NCBI RefSeq assembly: GCF_039349365.1
Contig: NZ_CP134977.1
Coordinates: 1 to 64,000 of the forward strand
Direction: 5' to 3'
From: Buchnera aphidicola (Shivaphis celti)
Lineage (GTDB): Bacteria > Pseudomonadota > Gammaproteobacteria > Enterobacterales > Enterobacteriaceae
Length of the DNA: 64,000 nucleotides
Shown here: positions 47,930 to 56,941 of the stretch, piece after piece
How positions within the stretch are numbered: position 1 is the first letter of the stretch
Layout of the letters: every line of letters starts with the position of its first letter
Notes under the pieces: generated by a model
Database searches by the model: none
What the model saw: the letters and a program-made list of their open reading frames with translations, nothing else
What the model was told of the DNA's origin: nothing
Translations under genes and position numbers: made by a program

Positions 47930-48949
47930 ATGAAATATATGAGAATTTTAGGAGTAGAAACTTCTTTTGATGATACTGGGGTTGCTATTTATGATAGCAA
48001 TGATGGGTTATTAATTAATGAAGTTATTCAACAGTGTGATATACATGTTAAATATGGAGGTGTAGTTCCAGAGCTAGCTGCAAGAGAGCATATGAAACAA
48101 TTATCTCCTTTAATTAAAAATGTTTTAAAGAAAAATGCTTCGTTTTTTAAAAAAATTGATTGTGTTGCATATACTGCTGGTCCTGGCTTACCTGGCTCAT
48201 TATTGGTTGGTGCTACAATGAGTTGTGCGCTTGCATATTCTTATAATATTCCTTCAATTCCTGTACATCATTTGGAAGGTCATATATTATCTCCGATGTT
48301 AGAGGGTCAAATTTTGAATTTTCCCTTTATTGCTTTATTAGTTTCAGGAAAGCATACGCAATTAATTAGAGCATATAGTATTGGTCAATATGAGATTTTA
48401 GGCAGTACATTAGATGATGCTGTGGGAGAAGTGTTTGATAAGATTGCAAAATTATTAAATTTGGGTTTTCCGGGAGGGAGGTTACTTTCTGATTTTGCGA
48501 GCCATGGTAAATTAGGTTTTTTTAAATTTCCAAAACCAATGAAGTATGATAATAGTTTAAATTTTAGTTTTTCTGGATTAAAAACTTTTACATTGAATTT
48601 AATTAAAAAAAATATAGAAAATATACAATCGTTATATAATATTGCATGTGAGTTTGAAAATACTATTTTAGACATATTAGTTTATAAGTCAAAAAAAGCA
48701 TTACAAAAAACAGGTTATAATAATTTAGTTGTTTCAGGTGGTGTAAGTGCAAATTATAAATTGATTCATGCTTTGCAAAGTATGTTAAAGAAAAATAATA
48801 AAAAATTATTTTTTGTAGATCCAAAATTTTGTACTGATAATGCAGCAATGATTGCTTATGTTGGCATGCTTTATTTACGCAATGGTATTTTTCAAAAAAA
48901 AAATGATATTTTTGTCCGGTCAAAATGGTTAATTAATGATATATATTAA
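47930..48949 (+). CDS. tsaD: tRNA threonylcarbamoyladenosine transferase TsaD
   Basis: TsaD (YgjD, Gcp) transfers threonylcarbamoyl to A37 of ANN-reading tRNAs with TsaB, TsaE and TsaC; none of those is in this window. It has 339 residues (E. coli 337). The ASKHA fold opens MRILGVETSFDDTGVAIYD, where E. coli has ETSCDET, so the cysteine is Phe here. The metal-binding HLEGH, GPGLPGSLLVG, VSGKHTQLI and the late SGGVSANYKL are conserved. There are two in-frame ATGs (47930, 47939). AGG about 7 bases before the first favours it, whereas homology fits the second equally. Confidence 0.96.
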   Translation: MKYMRILGVETSFDDTGVAIYDSNDGLLINEVIQQCDIHVKYGGVVPELAAREHMKQLSPLIKNVLKKNASFFKKIDCVAYTAGPGLPGSLLVGATMSCALAYSYNIPSIPVHHLEGHILSPMLEGQILNFPFIALLVSGKHTQLIRAYSIGQYEILGSTLDDAVGEVFDKIAKLLNLGFPGGRLLSDFASHGKLGFFKFPKPMKYDNSLNFSFSGLKTFTLNLIKKNIENIQSLYNIACEFENTILDILVYKSKKALQKTGYNNLVVSGGVSANYKLIHALQSMLKKNNKKLFFVDPKFCTDNAAMIAYVGMLYLRNGIFQKKNDIFVRSKWLINDIY

Positions 48950-48964
48950 TAGTAATATACTAAT

Positions 48965-49609
48965 TTATCCTTTTTTATTTTTTAAATATGATAACAAGTC
49001 ATCTATTGTTAATACGGATATTTGATGTATTTGGGCAAATTGAACAATTTCTTTTGTTTTTTTCATACTACCATCTTTATTTGTTAATTCGCAAATGACA
49101 CTCATTGGACTAAATCCTGCCAAAGTTACTAATTCGATTGATGCCTCTGTATGTCCATTTCTACAAAAAACTCCTCCTTCATGAGCACATAAAGGAAAAA
49201 CGTGTCCTGGATATTTTAAATCTGATGATTTTGCTGATTGTGGAATAATGGTTTTAATTGTTTGTAATCGATCTTGTGCAGAAACACCAGTGGAAATTCC
49301 TTTGGCCGCTTCAATACTAATTGTAAATCCTGTATTGTAAGTACTAGTATTTTTTTTAACCATCATGGGTAAATCTAATTGTTTTCTTTTTTCATTTGTA
49401 ATACATACACAAACAATACCACTACCATGATGAATGGTAAAAGCCATTTGTTTTACTGTCATTGTTTCACATGAGAAGACTAAGTCTCCTTCGTTTTCTC
49501 TATTACGATTATCTATTAATATTATTCCTTTATTTAATTTTAGATCATTAATTGCTGAATTTACTCTATGATTTATATTGCCAAATCTACTTAATAGATC
49601 ATTTTTCAT
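48965..49609 (-). CDS. ribB: 3,4-dihydroxy-2-butanone-4-phosphate synthase
   Basis: RibB converts ribulose 5-phosphate into the four-carbon precursor of riboflavin. It has 214 residues (E. coli 217). DNRNRENEGDLVFSCETMTV carries the acidic metal site, GSGIVCVCI follows, and GVSAQDRLQTI, HVFPLCAHEGGV and RNGHTEASIELVTLAGF are the conserved catalytic blocks. It is convergent with tsaD (15 bases between). Its leader shows no FMN riboswitch. Aphids cannot make riboflavin, so retention is consistent with a nutritional role. Confidence 0.97.
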   Translation of the reverse strand: MKNDLLSRFGNINHRVNSAINDLKLNKGIILIDNRNRENEGDLVFSCETMTVKQMAFTIHHGSGIVCVCITNEKRKQLDLPMMVKKNTSTYNTGFTISIEAAKGISTGVSAQDRLQTIKTIIPQSAKSSDLKYPGHVFPLCAHEGGVFCRNGHTEASIELVTLAGFSPMSVICELTNKDGSMKKTKEIVQFAQIHQISVLTIDDLLSYLKNKKG

Positions 49610-49729
49610 ATTATCCTCTTATTTTAAAATATTTTATTATAATATTTATATTATCTTATTCATATTTATTATTTTTAATTTTTATTTTTTCTTGCCGATA
49701 TAATGAAAATTTTATATTGTAGATTTATT

Positions 49730-49761
49730 AAACGGTACTAATGATTTTTTTTGTACCGTTT
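49730..49761 (-). terminator. Hairpin downstream of crr
   Basis: AAACGGTAC (49730–49738) pairs perfectly with GTACCGTTT (49753–49761). It lies 10 bases past the crr stop codon and upstream of ribB. On the minus strand the tail is A/T-rich (AATAAATC) rather than a clean T-run. Confidence 0.6.
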
Positions 49762-49771
49762 AAATATATTA

Positions 49772-50275
49772 TCATTTTTGTGTAATTTTCATAATAGGAG
49801 TAACTCCAGAAATGACTTTTCCTGAATATTTTTTTATTCTTTGAATTTTTTCAGAGTTTGAAATTATTATAGGAGTAATCACAGATTTTGCATTTTTCTT
49901 TAAAAATTTTAAATTATATTCAAGAATTATTTCTCCTACATTGACTTTTTTTTCTTTTTTAATTATTTTTTTAAATCCATTTCCTTTTAAGAAAATCGTA
50001 TCAATGCCGAAATGAACAAAAATTTCTATTCCTTCTATACTAAGAATAGAAAAAGCATGCATTGTGGGAAAGATTTTTCCAATTGTTCCCGTAATTGGGG
50101 CAACAATTCTTTTCCCTGTTGGTTGAATAGCGATTCCATCTCCAACAATTTTTTTTGAAAATACTTCATCTGGAACATTTGTAATGTCTATTATAGATCC
50201 AGATATAGGAGCAATAATATCGACAGTTTTTGATACTACAGTTTTTTTTCTGAAAAGTCGGGACAATAAATTCAT
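49772..50275 (-). CDS. crr: PTS glucose-specific enzyme IIA
   Basis: EIIA-Glc passes phosphate from HPr to the glucose permease and, in free-living enterics, regulates adenylate cyclase and other permeases. It has 167 residues (E. coli 169). The two active-site histidines are His73 (TMHAFSI) and His88 (FVHFGID), matching E. coli His75 and His90. IAPISGSIIDITNVPDEVFS is conserved. It is the last gene of ptsH–ptsI–crr; the membrane permease is not in this window. Regulatory roles are doubtful in a genome this reduced. Confidence 0.97.
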   Translation of the reverse strand: MNLLSRLFRKKTVVSKTVDIIAPISGSIIDITNVPDEVFSKKIVGDGIAIQPTGKRIVAPITGTIGKIFPTMHAFSILSIEGIEIFVHFGIDTIFLKGNGFKKIIKKEKKVNVGEIILEYNLKFLKKNAKSVITPIIISNSEKIQRIKKYSGKVISGVTPIMKITQK

Positions 50276-50311
50276 ATTTTATTTTCCAAATAATTATATA
50301 TTAATTGCATG

Positions 50312-52030
50312 TTATATTGATAAATTGTTTTTTTTTATTATTTCCATAATTTTGTTAGATGTATTTTGTTTTAATATTTCTGCAGCTAATATTTTAGCTT
50401 GATGAAATTCAATACTTCTAATTACTTTTTTTATTTTTGGAATACATGAAGGATGCATACTAAATTCATTTAATCCCATACCAACTAATAGAATTGTTGC
50501 TATTTCATTTCCAGCAAGCTCACCACACATACCAGTCCATTTTCCTGCATTTTGTGATACTTGAATGACGTGATGAATTAATTTTAATATTGGAGGGCTC
50601 ATTGGGTTATATAAGTGTGATATCAATTTATTTCCCCGATCAACAGCCAAAGTATATTGGGTTAAATCATTTGTTCCAATACTAAAAAAATCTACTTCTT
50701 GTATTAAATGTTTTGCAATAATTGCAGAAGCAGGTGTTTCTATCATAATGCCGATTTGAATTTTTTCATCGAATAATATCTTTTGTTTTTTTAAAATAAA
50801 TTTTATTTTTTTAATTTCTTCTTTTAATGTTTGTATTTCTTCAACAGAAATGATCATTGGAAATAATATTTTTAAATTTCCAAATTTTGAAGCTCGCAGA
50901 ATTGCTTTAATTTGTGTATGTAAAATATTTTTTTTTTTCATTCCGATACGAATAGCTCTCCATCCTAAAAATGGATTTTCCTCTTTTGGAAAATTCATAT
51001 ACGGAATTTCTTTATCTCCACCTATATCCATAGTTCGTATAATTATAGGATGGTTTTTCATTATAGTTGCTGCTTTTTGATATGCAAAAAATTGTTCATC
51101 TTCTGATGGTAATTCTGTACGTTCCATAAATAAAAATTCTGTTCTGTATAACCCGATAGATGTAGCTCCGTATTTTTTTGCATTTATAATGTCTTGAATA
51201 TTACTAACATTAGCGCTAACTTCAAATTGATAGTTATCTTTTGTAATAGCTGGTAATTTTATAAATTTTTTAAGCTGATTTTTTTTTTTTGATAATATTT
51301 TTTTTTTTTTTTGAAAAGAATTGATTTTTTCTTGTATAGGATTAATAAAGATACGATTTTTTATTCCGTCTAGTATGATATAATCTCCATTTTTTACTTT
51401 TTCTGTAATGTTTCCTGTTCCAACAATAGCAGGTATTTCGAGTGAACGAGCCATGATTGACGTATGTGATGTTTCTCCTCCTAAATTGGTAATAAAACCT
51501 TTTATATATTTAAAGTTGATTTGAGCTGTTTCAGACGGAGTTAAATCATTTGCAATTAAAATTACTTCGTTTTGAATTTTTTTTAAGTTGATTGTTTTTA
51601 TATTTAAAATATTTGTTAATAAACGAGAACTAATATCTTTGATGTCTATTGCTCTATTTTTTAGGTATTCGTTTTTGATTTTTTCAATTTTAGATATTTG
51701 TTTTTCAAAAATTAATTTTATTGCATATGCTGCAGTATGGAAATGGTTTTTAATTGAAGAGATAATTTCATGTTCTAGCTCTATGTCTTCAAGAATCATG
51801 ATATGTCCTTCAAATATTGTTGATTCTTTTTTACTGATTTGTTTTTTTGTTTGGTCTTTTATATTTTTTAATTGTGTGATTGTTTTTTTTTTTGCTTGAA
51901 ATAATTTTTTTATTTCATGATTGATATTAGAATAAGTAATTTTTTTTTTATTTATAATAATCGGTTCATTTTGTAATAAAAATGCTTTTCCAATAGCAAT
52001 TCCTGGTGATGCTAAAATTCCTGAAATCAT
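50312..52030 (-). CDS. ptsI: PTS enzyme I
   Basis: Enzyme I takes phosphate from phosphoenolpyruvate and hands it to HPr. It has 572 residues (E. coli 575). The phospho-histidine lies near residue 188 in NLGGETSHTSIMARSLEIPA. The C-terminal PEP-binding barrel has GLYRTEFLFMER, TMDIGGDKE, DFFSIGTNDLTQYTLAVDR and the Cys of KWTGMCGELAG. It lies between ptsH and crr in the standard order. Confidence 0.98.
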   Translation of the reverse strand: MISGILASPGIAIGKAFLLQNEPIIINKKKITYSNINHEIKKLFQAKKKTITQLKNIKDQTKKQISKKESTIFEGHIMILEDIELEHEIISSIKNHFHTAAYAIKLIFEKQISKIEKIKNEYLKNRAIDIKDISSRLLTNILNIKTINLKKIQNEVILIANDLTPSETAQINFKYIKGFITNLGGETSHTSIMARSLEIPAIVGTGNITEKVKNGDYIILDGIKNRIFINPIQEKINSFQKKKKILSKKKNQLKKFIKLPAITKDNYQFEVSANVSNIQDIINAKKYGATSIGLYRTEFLFMERTELPSEDEQFFAYQKAATIMKNHPIIIRTMDIGGDKEIPYMNFPKEENPFLGWRAIRIGMKKKNILHTQIKAILRASKFGNLKILFPMIISVEEIQTLKEEIKKIKFILKKQKILFDEKIQIGIMIETPASAIIAKHLIQEVDFFSIGTNDLTQYTLAVDRGNKLISHLYNPMSPPILKLIHHVIQVSQNAGKWTGMCGELAGNEIATILLVGMGLNEFSMHPSCIPKIKKVIRSIEFHQAKILAAEILKQNTSNKIMEIIKKNNLSI

Positions 52031-52154
52031 AATGTTACCTTTTTTAAATATAAATATTATGTATTTAAATTTAATATATATATTTTATATGAATAAAATA
52101 TATTGTCGGTAAAATTATTTTGAAAATGATTTCAGGTGTGTGAGATTATAATAT

Positions 52155-52412
52155 TTATGATAATTGTTTTATCATATTTATTAATTCTTCAACTGCTTTT
52201 TTTTCATCTTTTCCATTTGCAGAAATGGTAATTATTGTATTTTGTGATAAATCTAATGTTTGTAATTTAAATAGACTTTTTCCATTTACAGTTTGTTCAC
52301 ATGATGTGACAGTAATATCAGATAGAAATTCTTGAGCAAGTTTTACAAATCTTGCTGCTGGTCGAGTATGAAGACCATTTGTTGAAGTGATTTTTATTTT
52401 TTTTTGCAACAT
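52155..52412 (-). CDS. ptsH: PTS phosphocarrier protein HPr
   Basis: HPr shuttles phosphate from Enzyme I to EIIA domains. It has 85 residues, the E. coli length. The phospho-histidine is His15 in TSTNGLHTRPAARFVKLA, and SLFKLQTLDLSQNTIITISA matches the second conserved block. It is the first gene of ptsHI–crr, with a 124-base gap before ptsI, and is divergent from ligA. I see no clear promoter or CRP site upstream. Confidence 0.98.
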   Translation of the reverse strand: MLQKKIKITSTNGLHTRPAARFVKLAQEFLSDITVTSCEQTVNGKSLFKLQTLDLSQNTIITISANGKDEKKAVEELINMIKQLS

Positions 52413-52637
52413 ATTTTTCCTTGATATTAATAAATAATTAACATATAAAATATTTTAATATATTAGTATATATTAACTATAAATATTACTTTTTATAATA
52501 TATTACATAAAAATTTTTATGAATATTTTATATTTTTTTTATAATTATTTTAAATTATTTATATTATTTTTTTATTTTTTATTTTATAAATAAGTTAATT
52601 TTTAATATTTATTTTTATATCTAAGACAAATTTTAAA

Positions 52638-54662
52638 ATGCAATATATGAAATATACAAAAAAAAATTTTTTTAAATTAAAACTGTTATTACAGTATCAT
52701 GATTATTTATATTATGTTTTATCTGAACCTGTTATTTCTGATGAAGAATATGATTTTTTATTTCATCAGTTCCAATTATTATATAAAAAATATTTTCAAT
52801 TTCATGATTATGAAAATATTAATCATAAGAAATTATTAAAAAAAAATATTTTGACTTTTAATACACATATATATCCTATGTTGTCTTTAAATCATTCTTT
52901 TAAAATTAACGGATTTATTAATTTTTATAAGAAAATATTCGATTTTTTTTATGATCAAAAAAAGGTTAATTTATTCTGTGAATTGAAATTTGATGGAGTG
53001 GCATTAAGTTTATTATATAAAAATGGAAAATTGATTCGTGCATTAACGAGAGGTAATGGGCATGTTGGAGAAGATGTTACATACAATGCTTATTTTATTA
53101 ATAATATTCCTCACTATCTTGATGGATCATCTGTTCCAGAATTATTAGAAGTTCGTGGTGAAGTTTGTATGTTAAAAAAAGATTTTCATATTTTAAATTT
53201 AAATTCTATTAAAAAAAATAAAAAAATTTTTTCCAATGCTCGTAATGCAGCTTCTGGTTCTTTATTGCAAAAAAATTTCTTAGTTACTAAAAAAAGAAAT
53301 TTATATTTTTTTTGTTATGATTGTATAATAATTTCAGGAAAAAATTTTTTTGAATTACATTCTGAGCAATTGCAGATGTTATGTGAATTTGGTTTTGTTA
53401 TTAGTCCATATATCTTTTCTTCTTCTGATATTAATAAAATTATTCGTTTTTATTATTTAATGGAGAAAATAAGAAATTTTGTTTCTTTTGATTTTGATGG
53501 TATTGTAGTAAAAGTAGACTCAATAAATTTAAGAGAAAAAATTGGTTATACTAATGCATTTCCAAAATGGGCATTAGCTATTAAATTTTTCTCTAAAACG
53601 GCACATTCAAAGTTATTAAATGTACGTTTTTTAGTTGGTCGGACAGGAGTTATTACTCCTGTAGCTGATATTTTTCCTACATTATTATATGGTTCGATTA
53701 TTAAAAAATCTTCTTTATATAATGTGAACGAAATTAAAAAGTTGGATTTATACATAAATGATACTGTTGTTATTAGTAAAATAGGAGATGTCATTCCAAA
53801 AATAATATCTGTAATATATTCAAATAGATCATTAAATACTGTTAGTAAAATTTGTATTCCAAAAAATTGTCCTTCATGTCATTCATTGTTACATACTGAT
53901 AATAATACTGTTTTACAATGTTTGGCCGGTATAAATTGTTTAGAACAACGCAAAAAGATAATAAAACATTTTTTTTCAAAAGACGGTTTATATGTCAGAG
54001 GATTTAGTATTGGTATAATAGAAAAATTAGTTAATTTTCGTTTTATTAAAACGCCATTAGATTGTTTAACTATAAATTTTTTAGATTTACATAAATTAAA
54101 GTATTTTGGGAAGAAATTAGTTTGGAATATTGCTCAAGAAATAAATAAATGTAAATTTACTACTTTAAATAGATTAATTTATGCTTTGAATATTCCAGAT
54201 ATTGGGAAAGAAAGCTCTATTTTAATTGCTAATTATTTTGTTTCATTAAAAAATTTTTTAAATTGTACATTTCAAGAATTAATGAATATTAAAAATATTG
54301 GATTTGCTAGTGCAAATAGTATATTTGAATTTCTAAGACATAAAAGTAATTTAAAAAATATTTATCAATTATGTAATAAAGGGGGAATTACTTTATTATA
54401 TGATAATAAAATCATGAAAAGGAATTATAATTCTTTTTTTTTGAATAAAAATTTTTCTATTACTGGGAAATTTAAGAATTTTTCTAGAGAAATGCTGGTA
54501 AATAAAATTCAATTTAATGGAGGATTCTTTTTTAGTCATATATCTAAAAAAATTCATTATTTAATTTGTGGAAGGAATCCGGGAAAGAAATTTATACAGG
54601 CTAAAAATAAAAAAATTATAATTATATTAGAAGATGAGATAAAAAAAATTTTATATAAATGA
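52638..54662 (+). CDS. ligA: NAD-dependent DNA ligase
   Basis: LigA seals nicks in replication and repair. It has 674 residues (E. coli 671). The Ia and adenylation domains hold the active-site lysine at 117 (CELKFDGVALSLLY), then RGEVCM and FDFDGIVVKVD. The four-cysteine zinc finger is CPSCHSLL and CLAGINCLEQ, followed by helix-hairpin-helix repeats (LNIPDIGKESS, IKNIGFASA). A C-terminal BRCT domain (about 590–670, NFSITGKFKNFSREM) is present. The protein is AT-driven but complete. Confidence 0.97.
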   Translation: MQYMKYTKKNFFKLKLLLQYHDYLYYVLSEPVISDEEYDFLFHQFQLLYKKYFQFHDYENINHKKLLKKNILTFNTHIYPMLSLNHSFKINGFINFYKKIFDFFYDQKKVNLFCELKFDGVALSLLYKNGKLIRALTRGNGHVGEDVTYNAYFINNIPHYLDGSSVPELLEVRGEVCMLKKDFHILNLNSIKKNKKIFSNARNAASGSLLQKNFLVTKKRNLYFFCYDCIIISGKNFFELHSEQLQMLCEFGFVISPYIFSSSDINKIIRFYYLMEKIRNFVSFDFDGIVVKVDSINLREKIGYTNAFPKWALAIKFFSKTAHSKLLNVRFLVGRTGVITPVADIFPTLLYGSIIKKSSLYNVNEIKKLDLYINDTVVISKIGDVIPKIISVIYSNRSLNTVSKICIPKNCPSCHSLLHTDNNTVLQCLAGINCLEQRKKIIKHFFSKDGLYVRGFSIGIIEKLVNFRFIKTPLDCLTINFLDLHKLKYFGKKLVWNIAQEINKCKFTTLNRLIYALNIPDIGKESSILIANYFVSLKNFLNCTFQELMNIKNIGFASANSIFEFLRHKSNLKNIYQLCNKGGITLLYDNKIMKRNYNSFFLNKNFSITGKFKNFSREMLVNKIQFNGGFFFSHISKKIHYLICGRNPGKKFIQAKNKKIIIILEDEIKKILYK

Positions 54663-54671
54663 TATTTTTTT

Positions 54672-54744
54672 TGGGTCGTGCAGGATTTGAACCTGCGACC
54701 AATTGATTAAAAGTCAACTGCTCTACCAACTGAGCTAACGACCC
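54672..54744 (-). tRNA. tRNA-Lys (UUU)
   Basis: The minus strand begins GGGTCGTTAGCTCAGTTGG. The anticodon arm GTTGACTTTTAATCAAT carries TTT, the T-arm is GCAGGTTCAAATCCTGC, and the acceptor closes with ACGACCC. The discriminator is A and CCA is not encoded. It forms one unit with tRNA-Val, like E. coli valU–lysV next to gltX. Confidence 0.97.
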
Positions 54745-54756
54745 GAATAATATTTA

Positions 54757-54829
54757 TGGGTAATGACGGATTCGAACCGCCGACTTCCTCCGTGTAAAGG
54801 AGGCGCTCTACCAACTGAGCTAATCACCC
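54757..54829 (-). tRNA. tRNA-Val (UAC)
   Basis: The minus strand begins GGGTGATTAGCTCAGTTGG. The anticodon arm CCTCCTTTACACGGAGG carries TAC, the T-arm is GCGGTTCGAATCCGT, and the acceptor pairs with ATTACCC including one G·U. The discriminator is A and CCA is not encoded. It is upstream of tRNA-Lys in the same unit. Confidence 0.97.
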
Positions 54830-54851
54830 TTTAAATAATAATCTATTACTT

Positions 54852-54879
54852 ATTATAATGATCAAAAAAAACTAGTCAA
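54852..54879 (-). promoter_or_regulatory. Sigma-70 promoter of tRNA-Val–tRNA-Lys
   Basis: On the minus strand TTGACT (54874–54879) is followed after 16 bases by a perfect TATAAT (54852–54857), 11 of 12 consensus matches. The expected start is near 54845, about 16 bases before tRNA-Val. Confidence 0.75.
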
Positions 54880-54984
54880 TGTTTTTATAAATATTATTGT
54901 CTTATTTTACAATTTATAATATTTTATTTTATATTTTATATATTATATAAGTTTTATTATTATTGTTTTTGCAGGATAAAAATT

Positions 54985-56391
54985 ATGCAAGTAAAAACAC
55001 GTTTTGCTCCAAGTTCTACTGGTTATTTACATATAGGGAGTGTTAGAACAGCATTATACTCTTGGTTGTTCGCAAAACATTATGGTGGATCATTTGTTTT
55101 ACGTATTGAAGATACTGATATGCATCGTTCAAAAAATATTTTTGTAAAAGATATTTTAAAAACATTAAAGTGGTTGGGGATTTTATGGGATGAAGGACCA
55201 TTTTTTCAAAGTGAACGATTATCTTTATATAATGATAAAATTACTGAGTTATTAGATTTAGGATATGCTTATCGTTGTTATTGTTCTGTAGAAAGGTTAA
55301 AAAATATACGTTTAGAACAAATTAAAAATGGGGAAAAACCTTGTTATGATCGTAAATGTAGAAATAAAATAAATGTTAATTGTCGATCTCAAGATTATGT
55401 TATTCGTTTTAAAAACCCAGTTTTTGGACAAGTAAAATTTCATGACCAAATTAGAGGAAAAATTGTTTTTAACAATACCGAATTAGATGATTTAGTAATT
55501 CAGAGAAAAAATAGAATTCCAACATATAATTTTTGTGTAGTAGTTGATGACGCAGAAATGAATATTACACATGTAATTAGAGGTGAAGATCATATTAATA
55601 ATACTCCGAGACAAATTAATATTTTAAAAGCATTAAATGCTGTTATACCAAATTATGCGCATGTTTCTATGGTTGTTAATGCTAATAAAAGTAATCTCTC
55701 AAAGAGAAAAAATGATTTTAATGTTTTATATTATAAACAAGAAGGTTTTTTAAAAGAAGCAATTTTAAATTATTTGATTAAGTTAGGATGGTCTTATTCT
55801 GATCAAGAAATATTTAGTATTACTGAAATGAAAAAATTATTTTCTATTCAAAAAGTTAGTATATCATCTAGTGAGTTGAATTTCGAAAAATTATTGTGGT
55901 ATAATCGTTATTACTTAAATAATTTACCTATCAATAATTATTTAATTGATGAATTTAAACATCATTTAAATATGATCAATGTTAATTTTAGTTATGGTCC
56001 TGATTTATGTAGAATAATTCAATTATTAAGAAATCGATATTCTACTATTAAAGAATTAGCAGTAAATGCAAGATATTTTTTTGAAGAGGTATATGATTTA
56101 AATGTTAATTTAATTAAAAAATATGTTTTTAAAAATTGTGCAATCGTTTTCTCTTTGATTTTAAAAAAAATGAAATTAATTAATATTTGGGAAGAAAAAA
56201 ATATATTAAAAGAACTGAAAGATATTTCTTATAAATATAATGTATCTTTTCAATCTCTTTGTATGTTATTAAGAATTTTAATTATAGGATTAGATCATTC
56301 TCCAAGTATTTTTTCTATTATGGAGATTATAGGAAAAGAAAAAATATTATATAGAATTCAAAAAAATTTACATTATATACATCTACAATAA
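54985..56391 (+). CDS. gltX: Glutamyl-tRNA synthetase
   Basis: GluRS charges tRNA-Glu. It has 468 residues (E. coli 471). The HIGH motif is in FAPSSTGYLHIGSVRTALYS, and NFCVVVDDAEMNITHVIRGE and EDHINNTPRQ follow. The KMSKS-type motif reads NLSKRKND where E. coli has KLSKRHGA, so the first lysine is lost but SKR is kept. In the zinc knuckle CYC and the following Cys (RKC) remain, but the fourth ligand, His in E. coli (CRH), is Asn here, with an extra Cys in KPCYD nearby. CAGGATAA precedes the start. Confidence 0.96.
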   Translation: MQVKTRFAPSSTGYLHIGSVRTALYSWLFAKHYGGSFVLRIEDTDMHRSKNIFVKDILKTLKWLGILWDEGPFFQSERLSLYNDKITELLDLGYAYRCYCSVERLKNIRLEQIKNGEKPCYDRKCRNKINVNCRSQDYVIRFKNPVFGQVKFHDQIRGKIVFNNTELDDLVIQRKNRIPTYNFCVVVDDAEMNITHVIRGEDHINNTPRQINILKALNAVIPNYAHVSMVVNANKSNLSKRKNDFNVLYYKQEGFLKEAILNYLIKLGWSYSDQEIFSITEMKKLFSIQKVSISSSELNFEKLLWYNRYYLNNLPINNYLIDEFKHHLNMINVNFSYGPDLCRIIQLLRNRYSTIKELAVNARYFFEEVYDLNVNLIKKYVFKNCAIVFSLILKKMKLINIWEEKNILKELKDISYKYNVSFQSLCMLLRILIIGLDHSPSIFSIMEIIGKEKILYRIQKNLHYIHLQ

Positions 56392-56407
56392 TTAATTTAC
56401 AATATTT

Positions 56408-56438
56408 TATTGTACTGTATAAATTTTACAGTACAATA
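56408..56438 (+). terminator. Terminator hairpin of gltX
   Basis: TATTGTACTGTA (56408–56419) pairs with TACAGTACAATA (56427–56438), 12 perfect pairs around a seven-base loop, followed by TTTTATTATATG. It lies 16 bases past the gltX stop, between convergent gltX and rpmG. Confidence 0.75.
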
Positions 56439-56520
56439 TTTTATTATATGTTTTATTTTTTTTGTACATACGCAAAAAGATAATTTTTAGTATATTTTTT
56501 TTAATAATATAAAATTTCTA

Positions 56521-56688
56521 TTATTTAATTTTCGCTTCATTATATATTACATGTTTTCTTATTTTTGGGTCATATTTTTTAATTTTTATTTTTTTTTGAT
56601 TTCCTTTTTTGCTTTTTGTAGAAGTATAAAAATGTTTTGTTCCAGAAGAGGATATTAATTTGATTTTCTCTCTTGTACTTTTTGCCAT
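56521..56688 (-). CDS. rpmG: 50S ribosomal protein L33
   Basis: L33 is a small protein of the large subunit. The 55-residue frame, the E. coli length, reads [20 protein letters not shown], then [20 protein letters not shown] and [15 protein letters not shown]. It aligns without gaps to E. coli L33. The ATG lies directly next to the last base of rpmB with no spacer, indicating coupling; rpmB–rpmG is the usual pair. Confidence 0.97.
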   Translation of the reverse strand: MAKSTREKIKLISSSGTKHFYTSTKSKKGNQKKIKIKKYDPKIRKHVIYNEAKIK

Positions 56689-56919
56689 TTATTTTCCTTT
56701 TTTAATAATTTTTTCTATAAAAAATTCTATTCCTTTTTTTTCTATTGTACGTATTCCTTTATTTGAAATTTTTATTCTGATAAACCTTTTTTTCTTTTCG
56801 CTCCAAAATTTATGATATTGCAAATTTGGTAAAAATTTTTTTTTTGTTGCGTTTAAAGCATGTGACCGATTATTTCCAAACATGGGTTTTTTTTTAGTAA
56901 TAATACAATTTTTAGACAT
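56689..56919 (-). CDS. rpmB: 50S ribosomal protein L28
   Basis: L28 is a large-subunit protein. It has 76 residues (E. coli 78). ITKKKPMFGNNRSHALNATK and KFLPNLQYHKFWSEKKKRFI match the family closely, followed by ISNKGIRTIEKKGIE. It abuts rpmG and lies 22 bases after ppa. The C-terminus is slightly shortened. Confidence 0.97.
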   Translation of the reverse strand: MSKNCIITKKKPMFGNNRSHALNATKKKFLPNLQYHKFWSEKKKRFIRIKISNKGIRTIEKKGIEFFIEKIIKKGK

Positions 56920-56941
56920 TTTTTTCTCATATAGGATATTT

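Noticed and set aside
52413-52637. CRP site or promoter between ptsH and ligA
   Set aside because: No TGTGA-N6-TCACA-like dyad and no promoter better than A/T background could be picked out.
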